DNA of 31,379 nucleotides. It comes from JANMEX01 sp041751995 (GTDB lineage: Bacteria; Pseudomonadota; Alphaproteobacteria; Rhizobiales; Rhizobiaceae). Position numbers and translations under genes: made by a program. The notes under the pieces are model-generated. The model saw nothing but the letters and a program-made list of their open reading frames with translations, ran no database searches and had not been told where the DNA came from. This document shows, piece after piece, positions 1 to 7,969 of the stretch; the stretch's first letter is position 1; each line of letters begins with the position of its first letter. The DNA lies in contig JBGSHY010000054.1 in assembly GCA_041751995.1 (NCBI GenBank), positions 1-31,379 on the forward strand, given 5' to 3'.

Positions 1-1
1 C

Positions 2-199
2 GCCGGCGAAAAGCTGCCGCTGGTGCTCAAGCTCAATGGCGGCAAAGCGCCTTACCGCTGGCTCGCCAACGGCATTCCCCTGCCCGAAGCCTCAAGACGC
101 CGCACCCAGCGCTGGGCGCCGGACGGGTCGGGCTTCTCGGAACTGACAGTGATTGACGCCAACGGCAAGGCGGCCAGCGTCAAGCTTTTTGTCGAATGA
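2..199 (+). CDS. pbpC: Penicillin-binding protein 1C, C-terminal end (partial)
   Basis: Only the last 65 codons are in the window; the gene starts upstream. The reading frame ends in TGA at 197-199. The visible peptide contains PLVLKLNGGKAPYRWLANG, then a basic RRRTQRW stretch, then PDGSGFSELTVIDANGKAAS. This matches what is known of the BiPBP_C domain that closes PbpC, a bifunctional periplasmic glycosyltransferase/transpeptidase of peptidoglycan synthesis. The catalytic domains lie outside the window, so activity cannot be judged. Its stop codon abuts the stop of the convergent gene that follows: the six bases TGATCA at 197-202 carry both stops. Confidence 0.8.
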   Translation, partial: AGEKLPLVLKLNGGKAPYRWLANGIPLPEASRRRTQRWAPDGSGFSELTVIDANGKAASVKLFVE

Positions 200-1912
200 T
201 CACGGCCGCTTGAAGTCCTTGACGCCGGACTTTGTCCCGTCTGCATAAGTCACCTCAACCGACATCGACTTCACATCGTCGCCGACCTTCATGTAGGGCT
301 GAAAATCCGCTGGCAACGAGAAGGGTTCGGCGGGGTTGCACTTCGGCAGTTCCAGCACCTTGTCCAGCGGCGCGCCGTTGAAGCTGTATTTCACTTCCTT
401 GATGCCGCACGAGAATGTCGTCAGCGCGGTGAAGTAGAGGTTGCCACGGAAGCCCGACGCGTCAAACGCGATCCAGCCGGTCCATGTCTGCTCGATCATC
501 ATCTTCTGCGAGGCGATCAGGGACGCGTTCGGGTCAAAGGAAATGGCGACGGGGCCATTCTCGCGGCCGCGCAGGTCAACATATTTGACCTCAACTTCCC
601 CCGCTGCCGCGTCACCCGGCAACTGAAATGACGGGTTGACCATCGGCTGTCCGGTCTGCTGGTCGTTGAAGGCGAGCTTGCCGGTGTCCACGAACTGGCC
701 GACATCCTTCATCCGCCAATAAATCGCCGTGGCTGGTTCCGGCAGCGAGATTGTCACCTGCCAACCGGTGCCCGCGCGCATTGGATTGATCGACGGCGCA
801 GCCAGCGCATCGAGATTGCCCAGCGCCGTCAAACGCGTCTGCGCCCTGCCTGTCCAGTCACTCAGAACGGCTTGGTCGACGAAATATTTGACCAGCCCGC
901 CAGACTTCTCCGCCGCCATGAAGGCGTCCAGCGCAGCCTTTTCGGCGCGCTTCTCGGACAAGGTCCGTGCGCCGAGCCGATCTTCCGAATATTCATCGGC
1001 AAGTGCGAAACTGGCCGGGCCGAAGTCCGGGTTGGACTTGGCAAACTTCTCAACAGCCGCAGTGCGCTGGCTGTCGTCGAGCAGCTGCGTCCAGACAAGC
1101 TCAAGCGATTTGGTCTTGTTGGTCTCGCGCAGCGCGCCGAGCACTTCGCGCGCGCCTGCCCTGCCCTCGCTGACCTTCAGCAGCGTTGCAAACCGGGCAT
1201 AAGCGTCCACGGCGTCGACATTGAATTTTGCAAAGCCAAGGTAAGATTGGCGGGCATTCAACACATCGCCGCCAAGTTCGTGGATGCGCGCATTGTGATA
1301 GAACTGGTCAGGCCGTTCAGGGTTGGCGATCACGCCGCCTTGGCTGCCGAGCGTCTTGAAGCCGGCGGCAATTTCCTCGACGGCAGCGGCAATTTTCGTC
1401 GTCTGTTTATTGACTTCCTCGGTCTGCTGCTTGATTTCCTCAGTCTGCTTCTGTGTCTCCGCGCCCTGCTTCTGCACGGCCTCGGCTGTTTCCTGCACCT
1501 GTTTGGTGACCTCGAGGTTTTCCGAGACCGTCTTGTCGATCTTGTCGACCTTTGCGGCGATCAGTCCGAGGCTCTCCTGCATCCGGTTCACAGCTGGAAC
1601 CAATTGCGCAATGATCCCATTCTCGGCGTCCTGAGACTGTTGCAGCGAATAGATGCCTCCGGTGACAACACAGCTTATCAAGGCAAAGACGATTGCAGGC
1701 ACGGCGCGATCGGCCGCGAGAAATCTGAACAGTGTCGCCAGCGCCAGGAGCGCGGCCACGGCGAGTGATGCCAGCGCGATGTACCCGGCGAACGGTCCGA
1801 GCGGATTGAGGACATCAGCGGTGATGCCGCCGACGAACGCCAGCGAGGATACCCATTTTCCGGATTTGGCCAATGACAGCCGGGCAAGCGAGGAAAAGCT
1901 CGTATAAGACAT
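200..1912 (-). CDS. Membrane protein with coiled coil and TPR-like region, unknown function
   Basis: 570 aa; I do not recognise a named family. Residues about 17-92 hold two to three hydrophobic helices. Residues about 105-185 form a heptad-rich coiled coil with repeats such as QTEEIKQQTEEVNKQT. Residues about 205-345 are alpha-helical and TPR-like (HELGGDVLNARQSYLGFAKF). The last 200 residues look beta-rich, with two cysteines (FSCGIKE and LPKCNP) that could form a disulfide if this part is periplasmic. The ATG at 1912 has a G-rich Shine-Dalgarno (GGGGG) about 8 bases upstream. It converges on pbpC with no intergenic bases, and a terminator separates it from the porin gene behind it. An envelope role is only suggested by topology. 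Confidence 0.8.
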   Translation of the reverse strand: MSYTSFSSLARLSLAKSGKWVSSLAFVGGITADVLNPLGPFAGYIALASLAVAALLALATLFRFLAADRAVPAIVFALISCVVTGGIYSLQQSQDAENGIIAQLVPAVNRMQESLGLIAAKVDKIDKTVSENLEVTKQVQETAEAVQKQGAETQKQTEEIKQQTEEVNKQTTKIAAAVEEIAAGFKTLGSQGGVIANPERPDQFYHNARIHELGGDVLNARQSYLGFAKFNVDAVDAYARFATLLKVSEGRAGAREVLGALRETNKTKSLELVWTQLLDDSQRTAAVEKFAKSNPDFGPASFALADEYSEDRLGARTLSEKRAEKAALDAFMAAEKSGGLVKYFVDQAVLSDWTGRAQTRLTALGNLDALAAPSINPMRAGTGWQVTISLPEPATAIYWRMKDVGQFVDTGKLAFNDQQTGQPMVNPSFQLPGDAAAGEVEVKYVDLRGRENGPVAISFDPNASLIASQKMMIEQTWTGWIAFDASGFRGNLYFTALTTFSCGIKEVKYSFNGAPLDKVLELPKCNPAEPFSLPADFQPYMKVGDDVKSMSVEVTYADGTKSGVKDFKRP

Positions 1913-2025
1913 TCAGATCAGCCCCCAAACCTAACTTTTGATCGCGCCCTGCAGGCGAGACTAGCTTTGGCAAGCGGATTTGAAAAGCTGTGTTCTGCTC
2001 AGTCCAATACACCATGTGAAAATGC

Positions 2026-2053
2026 AAAAAGCGCGGCCTCAGCCGCGCTTTTT
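2026..2053 (-). terminator. Rho-independent terminator of the outer-membrane protein gene
   Basis: A 7-bp GC stem, GCGCGGC / GCCGCGC, with a CTCA loop is flanked by A5 on one side and T5 on the other. It therefore works in either direction. It lies 21 bases past the stop of the minus-strand porin-like gene and upstream of the 570-aa gene. Confidence 0.85.
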
Positions 2054-2074
2054 CTATGTGGTCATGTCAGAAAT

Positions 2075-2683
2075 TCAGTTGAAGGTGTAGGTCAGCCGCG
2101 CCTGGACTTTCTGTGTTGTCACATCAAGCGGCAGATCGCCGAAATTCTTGTACTTGGCATAGGTGTAATCCGTGCCGAGCGAGACCTTGTCCGTGAGTGC
2201 AAACTCGATGCCGACGCCCAGCTGAAGCGCAGTGTCCTTGGAGTTTGCCGGCGGCAAATTGACTGTCGTTCCGTGCTGGACACCAATTGAGCCGTAGGCA
2301 AAAATCATCTCGTTTGCCCAACCTGCGCGCAAACGCCCGGAGTAGAGATATTCCGATTTGATGCCGGATCCGTCCGTAAACATGATGTCGGCATAGTCGA
2401 TGCTGCCTTCAACACCTGCGACGAAATTTCCCCATTGCTTGTTGTAGCCCATATACCCGCCGAAGACCCAATCCTTGCCCTCTGCGGGGATCGTGTCTTT
2501 CAGGAAGCCATATCCAACTGCGGCGCCGACATAGAAGCCGCCCCAGCGTTCTGCAACAGGCGCAGTTGACGAGCCGTCTGCGGTGATGATCTGTGGATCA
2601 TCAGCCGGTGCATCAATTGTATCAGCAGCAAAGGCACCAGAAGTCGCCAATGCAAGAAATGTTGTCAAAATCAACCGTTTCAT
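2075..2683 (-). CDS. Small outer-membrane beta-barrel protein (Omp25/31-like)
   Basis: 202 aa from the ATG at 2683. This start puts a clean signal peptide first (MKRLILTTFLALATSGAFAADT), and the upstream in-frame extension is not signal-like. The mature part starts with an acidic linker and then WGGFYVGAAVGYGF, typical of the alphaproteobacterial Omp25/Omp31 and heat-resistant-surface-protein barrels. Later strands include NFVAGVEGSIDYAD, YSGRLRAGWA and KVSLGTDYTYAKY, and the chain ends in ARLTYTFN. About eight strands are expected for this length. Role: outer-membrane structural protein, possibly an immunogenic surface protein; no transport substrate can be inferred. It is monocistronic, with its own terminator. 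Confidence 0.85.
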   Translation of the reverse strand: MKRLILTTFLALATSGAFAADTIDAPADDPQIITADGSSTAPVAERWGGFYVGAAVGYGFLKDTIPAEGKDWVFGGYMGYNKQWGNFVAGVEGSIDYADIMFTDGSGIKSEYLYSGRLRAGWANEMIFAYGSIGVQHGTTVNLPPANSKDTALQLGVGIEFALTDKVSLGTDYTYAKYKNFGDLPLDVTTQKVQARLTYTFN

Positions 2684-2814
2684 CGGATTCACCAACCACA
2701 CACGAACGACCCGACGTGGATCTTCTGGGTGCACAATGAATGAACATGGTAAACAAAGAGTTTCTGATATTCAGAAATCTAAACTGTCTGTTATCCATGT
2801 TTTTCAGGATATGA

Positions 2815-2839
2815 AAAACCCGGCTCAAGGCCGGGTTTT
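2815..2839 (-). terminator. Rho-independent terminator of the GGDEF-EAL gene
   Basis: Perfect inverted repeat AAAACCCGGC / GCCGGGTTTT with a 5-base loop (TCAAG), 20 bases past the stop of the minus-strand GGDEF-EAL gene. The A/T runs on both sides make it bidirectional in form. Confidence 0.8.
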
Positions 2840-2859
2840 CGATTTTGACAAATGCCTGA

Positions 2860-5259
2860 TCAAGCCGCCTGGGCAGATCTTTCGAACTCGCTGCTTTCTG
2901 TCCGTACGAGCATCTTTGCAGTGCTTGCCAGCAGGAATGGCGGGACATCTTGGGATTGCAGCGGTTTTGCAAAGAAGAACCCTTGGAGCTGATCGCAAGC
3001 GATGGCCCGGAGAAAATTGACCTGTTCCTGCGTTTCCACGCCTTCGGCGGTGATGCGAATGCCCAATGTCTTGCCAAGGGAGCCAATCGTGCGAAGCACG
3101 TCGCAAGCGGCCTTGTCCTGATTGATTGCCGAGATGAACGACCGGTCAATCTTGATCTTGTCGAAGGGGAACTTGAGCAGATAGGAGAGGCTCGAGTATC
3201 CGGTGCCGAAATCATCCATGGCAATGGAAACGCCGATCTCCTTGAGACGCATGAGAGTCGCGAGCACTTCGTCCGGACGCTCGATCAGGAGGCTTTCCGT
3301 AATCTCCAGTTCAAGCCGGTGCGGCGCAAGGCTTGTCTCGGCTAATGCGGATGTCACCACATCCACGATGCGATCCTTGTCGAACTGCGGCGCTGAAAGA
3401 TTGACAGCGATGGTCAACTGGGCCGGCCAGGATGCGGCCGTGCGGCAGGCTTCGCGGATCACCCACTCGCCAATTGATTTGATAAGGCCGGTGTTTTCGG
3501 CAATCGGCACAAATTCGGCCGGAGAAATCCGCCCGCGGATCGGATGGTTCCAGCGCAGCAATGCCTCAAATCCGACCGGATTGTGTTCCTCCGTGCCCAT
3601 GAGCGGCTGATAGAAAAGTTCGAGTTCCTTGTTTTCCAGCGCAAACTTGAGATCGAATTCCAATGCGCGGCGCTCCCGGGCCTGGCTGTCCATTCCGGAT
3701 TCGAATACCTTGAATCCGTTGCGTCCGCTTTCCTTGGCGCGATAGAGCGCGAGGTCGACATTGCGCAGCAGTTGATCGGGACGGGTGCCGTGACGCGGTG
3801 CAATGACAATGCCGATGCTGACCCCGACCGACATTTTTTCGCCATCGAATTCGAACGGTTCGACGACTGTTTTCAACACCCGGCCGGCGAGGTCTTCCAT
3901 GTCGTCGATAGTCACTGCCTTGGGGATCAGGATTGCGAACTCGTCGCCGCCAAGCCGCGCTGCAAATGAGCCTGCGGGCACTATGGCGCGCAAACGATTC
4001 GCGACATCAACAAGGAGTTTATCGCCCATCGGGTGGCCAAAAGTGTCGTTGACCGCCTTGAAGTGATCGAGGTCGAGAAACATCAACGCAAACTGGGCGC
4101 CGTAACGTTCCAAACGAGTGACATTCTGATGCAGAACTTCGGTGAAATGTGCGCGGTTCAACAGGCCGGTGAGCGCATCATTGTGAGCAAGAAAGCTGAT
4201 CCGCTCATCGGACTTCTTTTGCAAAGTGACATCGGAGCCGACCCCATGATAGCCGATAAAAGCGCCAGACTCGTCAAAGTTCGGTGTGCCTGCCATCGAC
4301 CACCAATGCGGTTCGCCCTTTACCAAAACGGGCACCTGCAGATCGTTGAAATTGACTTGCCGCTGCATGGAGCCGAGCATCACTTCAATGGAAGGATGCT
4401 GCATGGCTTCACCGCCGGCAAAGATATCCGCGAGCGACATCTCCATCAGCCTGCTTCTGGATAGCGAAGCCACATCAGCGAACCGTTCGGACGGCCGGAC
4501 AAACTTGCCGGACGTATCGGTTTCCCAGAGCCAATCGCTCGAGTGTTTCTCAAAATCACGAAGCAGCAGAGATATCGTTTTCTGCTGCTTAGCCAATTCA
4601 TGACCCGCAATGACAATTCTTACCATGGACCGCGTCTGACTGATGGCAATGCCGATGATGAAGACCACGTAGAGAACCAGCGCGAAGGCCATCAAGAGGC
4701 CCTGGCTGGAAACCGTTGCCAACAGGACGGTAGACGACGACAGGACGATGGGCGAAAGGAAGGCAATCGCCATCAAAGGCATCGGGGCGAGCGCAAAGCC
4801 GCCCACGCAGAAAACACCGGCGAGAGACGCCGCGACCATTATCAGTTGTTGCGGGCTGTCGATCATCGCCAGAAATGGCGGGACGCATGCCCAAAGCATG
4901 CCAAGAATCAGCGAGACAAAAACGAATGGCTTCTGTCGGCGCGATACGTCCAGTGAACGTCGGCCTTCCTGCATCTCTGATCTGGACATCTGCCGCCATA
5001 CTGCCATGCCGACCAAGCATATCACGCATAAAAGCACATACATGACGGTCTTGGTTGCAAGATATGGGCCGGTTCCGATCGCCACGTAGTTGACGCTGGC
5101 CAGGAATATATTTCCGAGAAGCAACGAGGGGACAAGCCGCGAAGTCGCCTTGAATTGTTCAAATTCGAGCTGGCTGCGGACCTCATGCGACAGACCACGC
5201 AAGTCTGCCGCCTGATCGAACAGACTCTTTCCCAACTTTAACAATCGATCGAATTTCAT
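2860..5259 (-). CDS. Membrane PAS-GGDEF-EAL cyclic-di-GMP protein
   Basis: 799 aa. Residues about 43-208 hold five to six membrane helices. A PAS domain (about 235-345, SDWLWETDTSGKF) is followed by GGDEF (about 350-520) and EAL (about 530-785). The cyclase signature GGDEF at 437-441 is intact (RLGGDEFAIL). The phosphodiesterase signature is present as GFEALLRWNHP, with DDFGTGYSSLSYL downstream, so both catalytic centres look functional. No RxxD inhibitory site precedes GGDEF at the usual spacing (residues there are PAGS), so product inhibition at that site is unlikely. It probably makes or degrades cyclic di-GMP in response to a signal sensed by the membrane or PAS part. It is divergent from the oxoamine synthase gene and shares a roughly 250-bp upstream region with it. 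Confidence 0.95.
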   Translation of the reverse strand: MKFDRLLKLGKSLFDQAADLRGLSHEVRSQLEFEQFKATSRLVPSLLLGNIFLASVNYVAIGTGPYLATKTVMYVLLCVICLVGMAVWRQMSRSEMQEGRRSLDVSRRQKPFVFVSLILGMLWACVPPFLAMIDSPQQLIMVAASLAGVFCVGGFALAPMPLMAIAFLSPIVLSSSTVLLATVSSQGLLMAFALVLYVVFIIGIAISQTRSMVRIVIAGHELAKQQKTISLLLRDFEKHSSDWLWETDTSGKFVRPSERFADVASLSRSRLMEMSLADIFAGGEAMQHPSIEVMLGSMQRQVNFNDLQVPVLVKGEPHWWSMAGTPNFDESGAFIGYHGVGSDVTLQKKSDERISFLAHNDALTGLLNRAHFTEVLHQNVTRLERYGAQFALMFLDLDHFKAVNDTFGHPMGDKLLVDVANRLRAIVPAGSFAARLGGDEFAILIPKAVTIDDMEDLAGRVLKTVVEPFEFDGEKMSVGVSIGIVIAPRHGTRPDQLLRNVDLALYRAKESGRNGFKVFESGMDSQARERRALEFDLKFALENKELELFYQPLMGTEEHNPVGFEALLRWNHPIRGRISPAEFVPIAENTGLIKSIGEWVIREACRTAASWPAQLTIAVNLSAPQFDKDRIVDVVTSALAETSLAPHRLELEITESLLIERPDEVLATLMRLKEIGVSIAMDDFGTGYSSLSYLLKFPFDKIKIDRSFISAINQDKAACDVLRTIGSLGKTLGIRITAEGVETQEQVNFLRAIACDQLQGFFFAKPLQSQDVPPFLLASTAKMLVRTESSEFERSAQAA

Positions 5260-5354
5260 GCACGTCGCCCATTTCCACCACTTCGAGCCACCCTAGCGTG
5301 CATGGGTTTACAAAGTGCTCAAAGGGCGAATTTCACGGCATCATGACAAATGAT

Positions 5355-5449
5355 TGGTTAATCCATCCAATTGAAATCTTTGAATTAACCACCTGTTTTA
5401 CATGAGATCGAAAAGCCGGATGCCAATCGGCGCCAATCAACCAATTGGC
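5355..5449. promoter_or_regulatory. Intergenic region with inverted and direct repeats before the oxoamine synthase
   Basis: Between the divergent GGDEF-EAL gene and the oxoamine synthase gene lie two repeat sets. The first is TGGTTAAT (5355-5362) with its exact inverse ATTAACCA (5384-5391). The second is GCCAAT at 5422-5427 and again at 5432-5437, the latter facing ATTGGC at 5444-5449. They could be operator sites for one or both genes. No regulator is identifiable from the sequence. Confidence 0.35.
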
Positions 5450-5509
5450 AAGCAAACACAACGCATGAGTGAGCAACACAAAAGGGCTCACAGGGGGCGT
5501 ATAAATAAA

Positions 5510-6877
5510 ATGGCATCATCCTACGGACTTGAAGACAACAACCTCGAACTACCTGCAGGCGCATTGACCGGAAGTTTGCGCGACTATCGCGAACCGGGCG
5601 GACGTGACCTGTTGGGCCGCGCTGAAGGCTTTTATGCCTGGCAGGATTTGCGCCGCCATCATCATCTGTGGCCCTATTCCAAGTCCACCGACACGGCGCC
5701 GAAGACCACATGCATTGCGCGCGACGATCTCGGTGACGTTGTTGAAGGTGTCAACTTTGCTTCGCAGGATTATCTCAGCCTGTCCTCGCACCCGCATGTC
5801 AAGGATGCCGCGATCGAAGCCGTCAAGACCTATGGCGTGCATAGCGCCGGGTCTGCGGCGCTGCTCGGCAACACCAAGAATTCACTGATCCTCGAAAAGA
5901 CGATCTCCAATTTCACCAACGGCCGCGAAATTGTCTTGTACCCGACCGGCTGGTCGGCCGGTTTTGCCGCGGTGCAAGGTTTCGTCCGCCCGGGCGACCA
6001 TGTGGTGCTTGATGTGCTGGCGCACTCGTGCCTGCAGGAAGGCGCCCGCTCCGCAACCGGCAACATTCACTTCCATGGCCATCTTAATGTGAAAGGCCTT
6101 GAACGGCGCTTGCAGAAGATCCGGGCCAATGACACGGAAAACGCCATTCTCGTCGTGACAGAGAGCCTGTTTTCGATGCACTCGGATACGCCGGACATTC
6201 ATGCCTTGAAGGCGGCCTGTAACGAGTACGGCGCAACCCTGCTGGTCGACTGCGCTCATGACTTCGGCTGCATCGGTGATGATGGTCTTGGTCATCTCGG
6301 TCTGCAGAATGCCTTGGATTGCGCGGACATTGTCATCGGCTCGTTCTCGAAGACATTTGCCTCGAACGGCGGCTTCATTGCCGTTCGCAACCGGGCACAG
6401 AAAGAGTATCTGAAGTATTATTCCGCCACGCAGACGTTCTCGAACGCCTTGTCACCAGTGCAGGCTGCTTCCGTGCAGGCTGCCTTTGATATCGTGGCGT
6501 CGCAGGAAGGCCGCGACCGTCGCCGCTCGCTGATGGACAACATCCTCTATATGCGTTCGGAGATGGGCAAGGTCGGCCTTGAGACGCTTGGCGATCCTTC
6601 GCCGATCGTACCTGTGCGTGTCGGCACTGAAGGTCAGGCGCGCATTGCCTCCTGGCGCTTGAATGAGCTGGGCGCCATTGCCAATCTGGTCGAATATCCG
6701 GCTGTGCCGCAAGGCGGCGCGCGCTTCCGTGTGCAGGTGATGGCAAATCACTCGCATCAGGAAATTGACCTGCTTATCAAAGCCATGGTAAAAGCAATGC
6801 AACTGGCCGAAGCGGACTTCCGCCCCTACCGCTCGGTCGCGACGATTGCCCAGCAGCCCGTACAGGTTGCTGCCTGA
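5510..6877 (+). CDS. PLP-dependent alpha-oxoamine synthase (CqsA/LqsA/BioF/SPT-like)
   Basis: 455 aa from the ATG at 5510, which has a GGGGG tract upstream; earlier in-frame ATGs at 5402 and 5466 lack one. The fold-type I alpha-oxoamine synthase pattern is clear: FASQDYLSLSSHP (83-95), the glycine-rich HSAGSAALLGNT, YPTGWSAGFAAVQ, the ring-stacking His in LAHSCLQEGAR (H172), cofactor-binding DCAHDFG (D247, H250), and GSFSKTFAS with the Schiff-base lysine K281. The family condenses an acyl-CoA (or acyl-ACP) with an amino acid and releases CO2. Members include KBL, BioF, HemA, serine palmitoyltransferase and the autoinducer synthases CqsA and LqsA. No biotin, haem or sphingolipid gene and no acyl carrier protein is nearby. 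Instead a receiver gene follows after 16 bases and a sensor kinase faces it, which favours a signalling role by context only. The substrate is unknown. Confidence 0.85.
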   Translation: MASSYGLEDNNLELPAGALTGSLRDYREPGGRDLLGRAEGFYAWQDLRRHHHLWPYSKSTDTAPKTTCIARDDLGDVVEGVNFASQDYLSLSSHPHVKDAAIEAVKTYGVHSAGSAALLGNTKNSLILEKTISNFTNGREIVLYPTGWSAGFAAVQGFVRPGDHVVLDVLAHSCLQEGARSATGNIHFHGHLNVKGLERRLQKIRANDTENAILVVTESLFSMHSDTPDIHALKAACNEYGATLLVDCAHDFGCIGDDGLGHLGLQNALDCADIVIGSFSKTFASNGGFIAVRNRAQKEYLKYYSATQTFSNALSPVQAASVQAAFDIVASQEGRDRRRSLMDNILYMRSEMGKVGLETLGDPSPIVPVRVGTEGQARIASWRLNELGAIANLVEYPAVPQGGARFRVQVMANHSHQEIDLLIKAMVKAMQLAEADFRPYRSVATIAQQPVQVAA

Positions 6878-6893
6878 CAAATCGGCGGATGCC

Positions 6894-7289
6894 ATGACGC
6901 CTATACTTCTTGCAGTGGACGATGACGCAGCATCAGCAGAGCTGATTGTCCGCATTGCCGAACGCTGCGGGTTCGAAGCCTTTGCGACTTCGGACCCGAG
7001 GGGCGTGCTTGAGTTGGTCAGGCAATTGAACCCGGCAATCCTTTCCATTGATATTCGCATGCCGAACATTGATGCGGACGGGCTGCTGGCGCTGCTTGCC
7101 GAGAAGGCATATCCCGGCAAGATCCTGATCGTCAGCGGTCAGGATTCCGACACGTTGCGCAGCGTGGCTGACAACGGCGAGAGGCTTGGTCTTTCGCGTC
7201 CGGAAACCATGCAGAAGCCAATCGACATACAGCGGTTGCGGCAGTTGCTCGGCACACTTTGGCGGGATCACAAGGCACAGGTTGCCTGA
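6894..7289 (+). CDS. Single-domain response regulator, co-transcribed with the oxoamine synthase
   Basis: 131 aa; one receiver domain and no output domain. Acid pocket D9-D11 (LAVDDDAAS), phospho-acceptor D53 (LSIDIRMP), the Thr/Ser position S81 (LIVSGQD) and K108 (MQKPID) are all present, so phosphorylation is expected. The ATG at 6894 lies 16 bases past the synthase stop behind GGCGGA, so the two genes are almost certainly one transcript. Acting as a phosphate shuttle, or by protein contact, is usual for such proteins. The likely partner is the hybrid kinase encoded convergently at 7970-9913, which is an inference from proximity. The Legionella LqsR analogue differs in having extra sequence around its receiver. 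Confidence 0.88.
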   Translation: MTPILLAVDDDAASAELIVRIAERCGFEAFATSDPRGVLELVRQLNPAILSIDIRMPNIDADGLLALLAEKAYPGKILIVSGQDSDTLRSVADNGERLGLSRPETMQKPIDIQRLRQLLGTLWRDHKAQVA

Positions 7290-7316
7290 CCCCGATCCCA
7301 ACTGCCAGATGTTTTC

Positions 7317-7353
7317 AAAAGCCCGCCTTGGTTCAATCCTGGCGGGCTTTCTT
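7317..7353 (+). terminator. Rho-independent terminator of the synthase-receiver operon
   Basis: Stem GCCCGCC (7321-7327) pairs with GGCGGGC (7341-7347), extended by AAA/TTT, with a 13-base loop and a T-rich tail (TTTCTTG). It lies 28 bases past the receiver stop. Confidence 0.75.
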
Positions 7354-7496
7354 GTTTGTGGGGCGGGTGAAAGCGTCTGTTGTCATTTGGCAAGCCCGCT
7401 TTCGGTCTTGCAGGGCAGTCCTTGGCCCACCGCTCTGCGCTTGGGATCCGGCGCGACCGACAGAACCAAGTCTCATTCATGAAGCCAACAGGCAAA

Positions 7497-7522
7497 CGAA
7501 AAACAGGCCCCGAAGGGCCTGT
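7497..7522 (-). terminator. Rho-independent terminator of the kinase-receiver operon
   Basis: Read on the minus strand, an 8-bp stem ACAGGCCC / GGGCCTGT closes a TTCG tetraloop and is followed by a T5 run. It lies 34 bases past the stop of the 7557-7934 receiver gene. Together with the facing terminator at 7317 it insulates the two convergent operons. Confidence 0.85.
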
Positions 7523-7556
7523 CCTGCAAATTTGATTTAAAGAGAATGCCCTGACG

Positions 7557-7934
7557 TCAGGCAGCCCTGCCCTGATGAAGGAAGACGTCCATCTTTCCCA
7601 ACAGGCGCGCAAGATCGACAGGCTTGGTGTCAAAATCGCTGCAGCCCGCCTCGATCGCATTCTTGCGATCGGATTCGAAGGCGCTGGCCGTCAAGGCGAT
7701 CACCGGAATATGGCGGGTGGTGATGTCCGCCTTGATGCGCCGTGTGGCCTCGCAGCCGTCCATCTCACCAAGGCCAATGTCCATCAGGATCAGCTCTGGC
7801 TGAATTGCCCGCGCCGCTTCAATCCCCGATGGTCCATCTTCAGCAAACCGCACCTCAAAGCCGCGCCGTTCAAGGCGCCTGCCAAGAACATCGCGGTTCA
7901 TCGGATTGTCTTCTACGATCAGGATCAGAGCCAT
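7557..7934 (-). CDS. Single-domain response regulator (DivK/CheY-like), downstream of the hybrid kinase
   Basis: 125 aa, receiver domain only. E8/D9 (IVEDNPMNRD), phospho-acceptor D52 (LILMDIGLGEMDG), T (VIALTASAF) and K (FDTKPVD) are in place. The NPMNR and HIPVIALTA segments resemble the DivK-like group, but the D52 loop (GLGEMDGCEATRRIK) differs from canonical DivK, so I do not use that name. The ATG at 7934 follows the kinase stop by 35 bases with an AGG-type ribosome site, so the two are in one operon. It probably receives phosphate from the kinase. The locus therefore has three receiver domains in total: this one, the kinase's own, and the one behind the synthase. Confidence 0.9.
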   Translation of the reverse strand: MALILIVEDNPMNRDVLGRRLERRGFEVRFAEDGPSGIEAARAIQPELILMDIGLGEMDGCEATRRIKADITTRHIPVIALTASAFESDRKNAIEAGCSDFDTKPVDLARLLGKMDVFLHQGRAA

Positions 7935-7969
7935 ATTTTTACCTGCGGTTCAATTCTTCATGTTTGGAT

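Noticed and set aside
872..1768. Long plus-strand open frame of 298 codons opposite the 570-aa gene
   Set aside because: It is the antisense shadow of a well-structured coiled-coil gene, with Leu/Arg-rich composition and no ribosome site.
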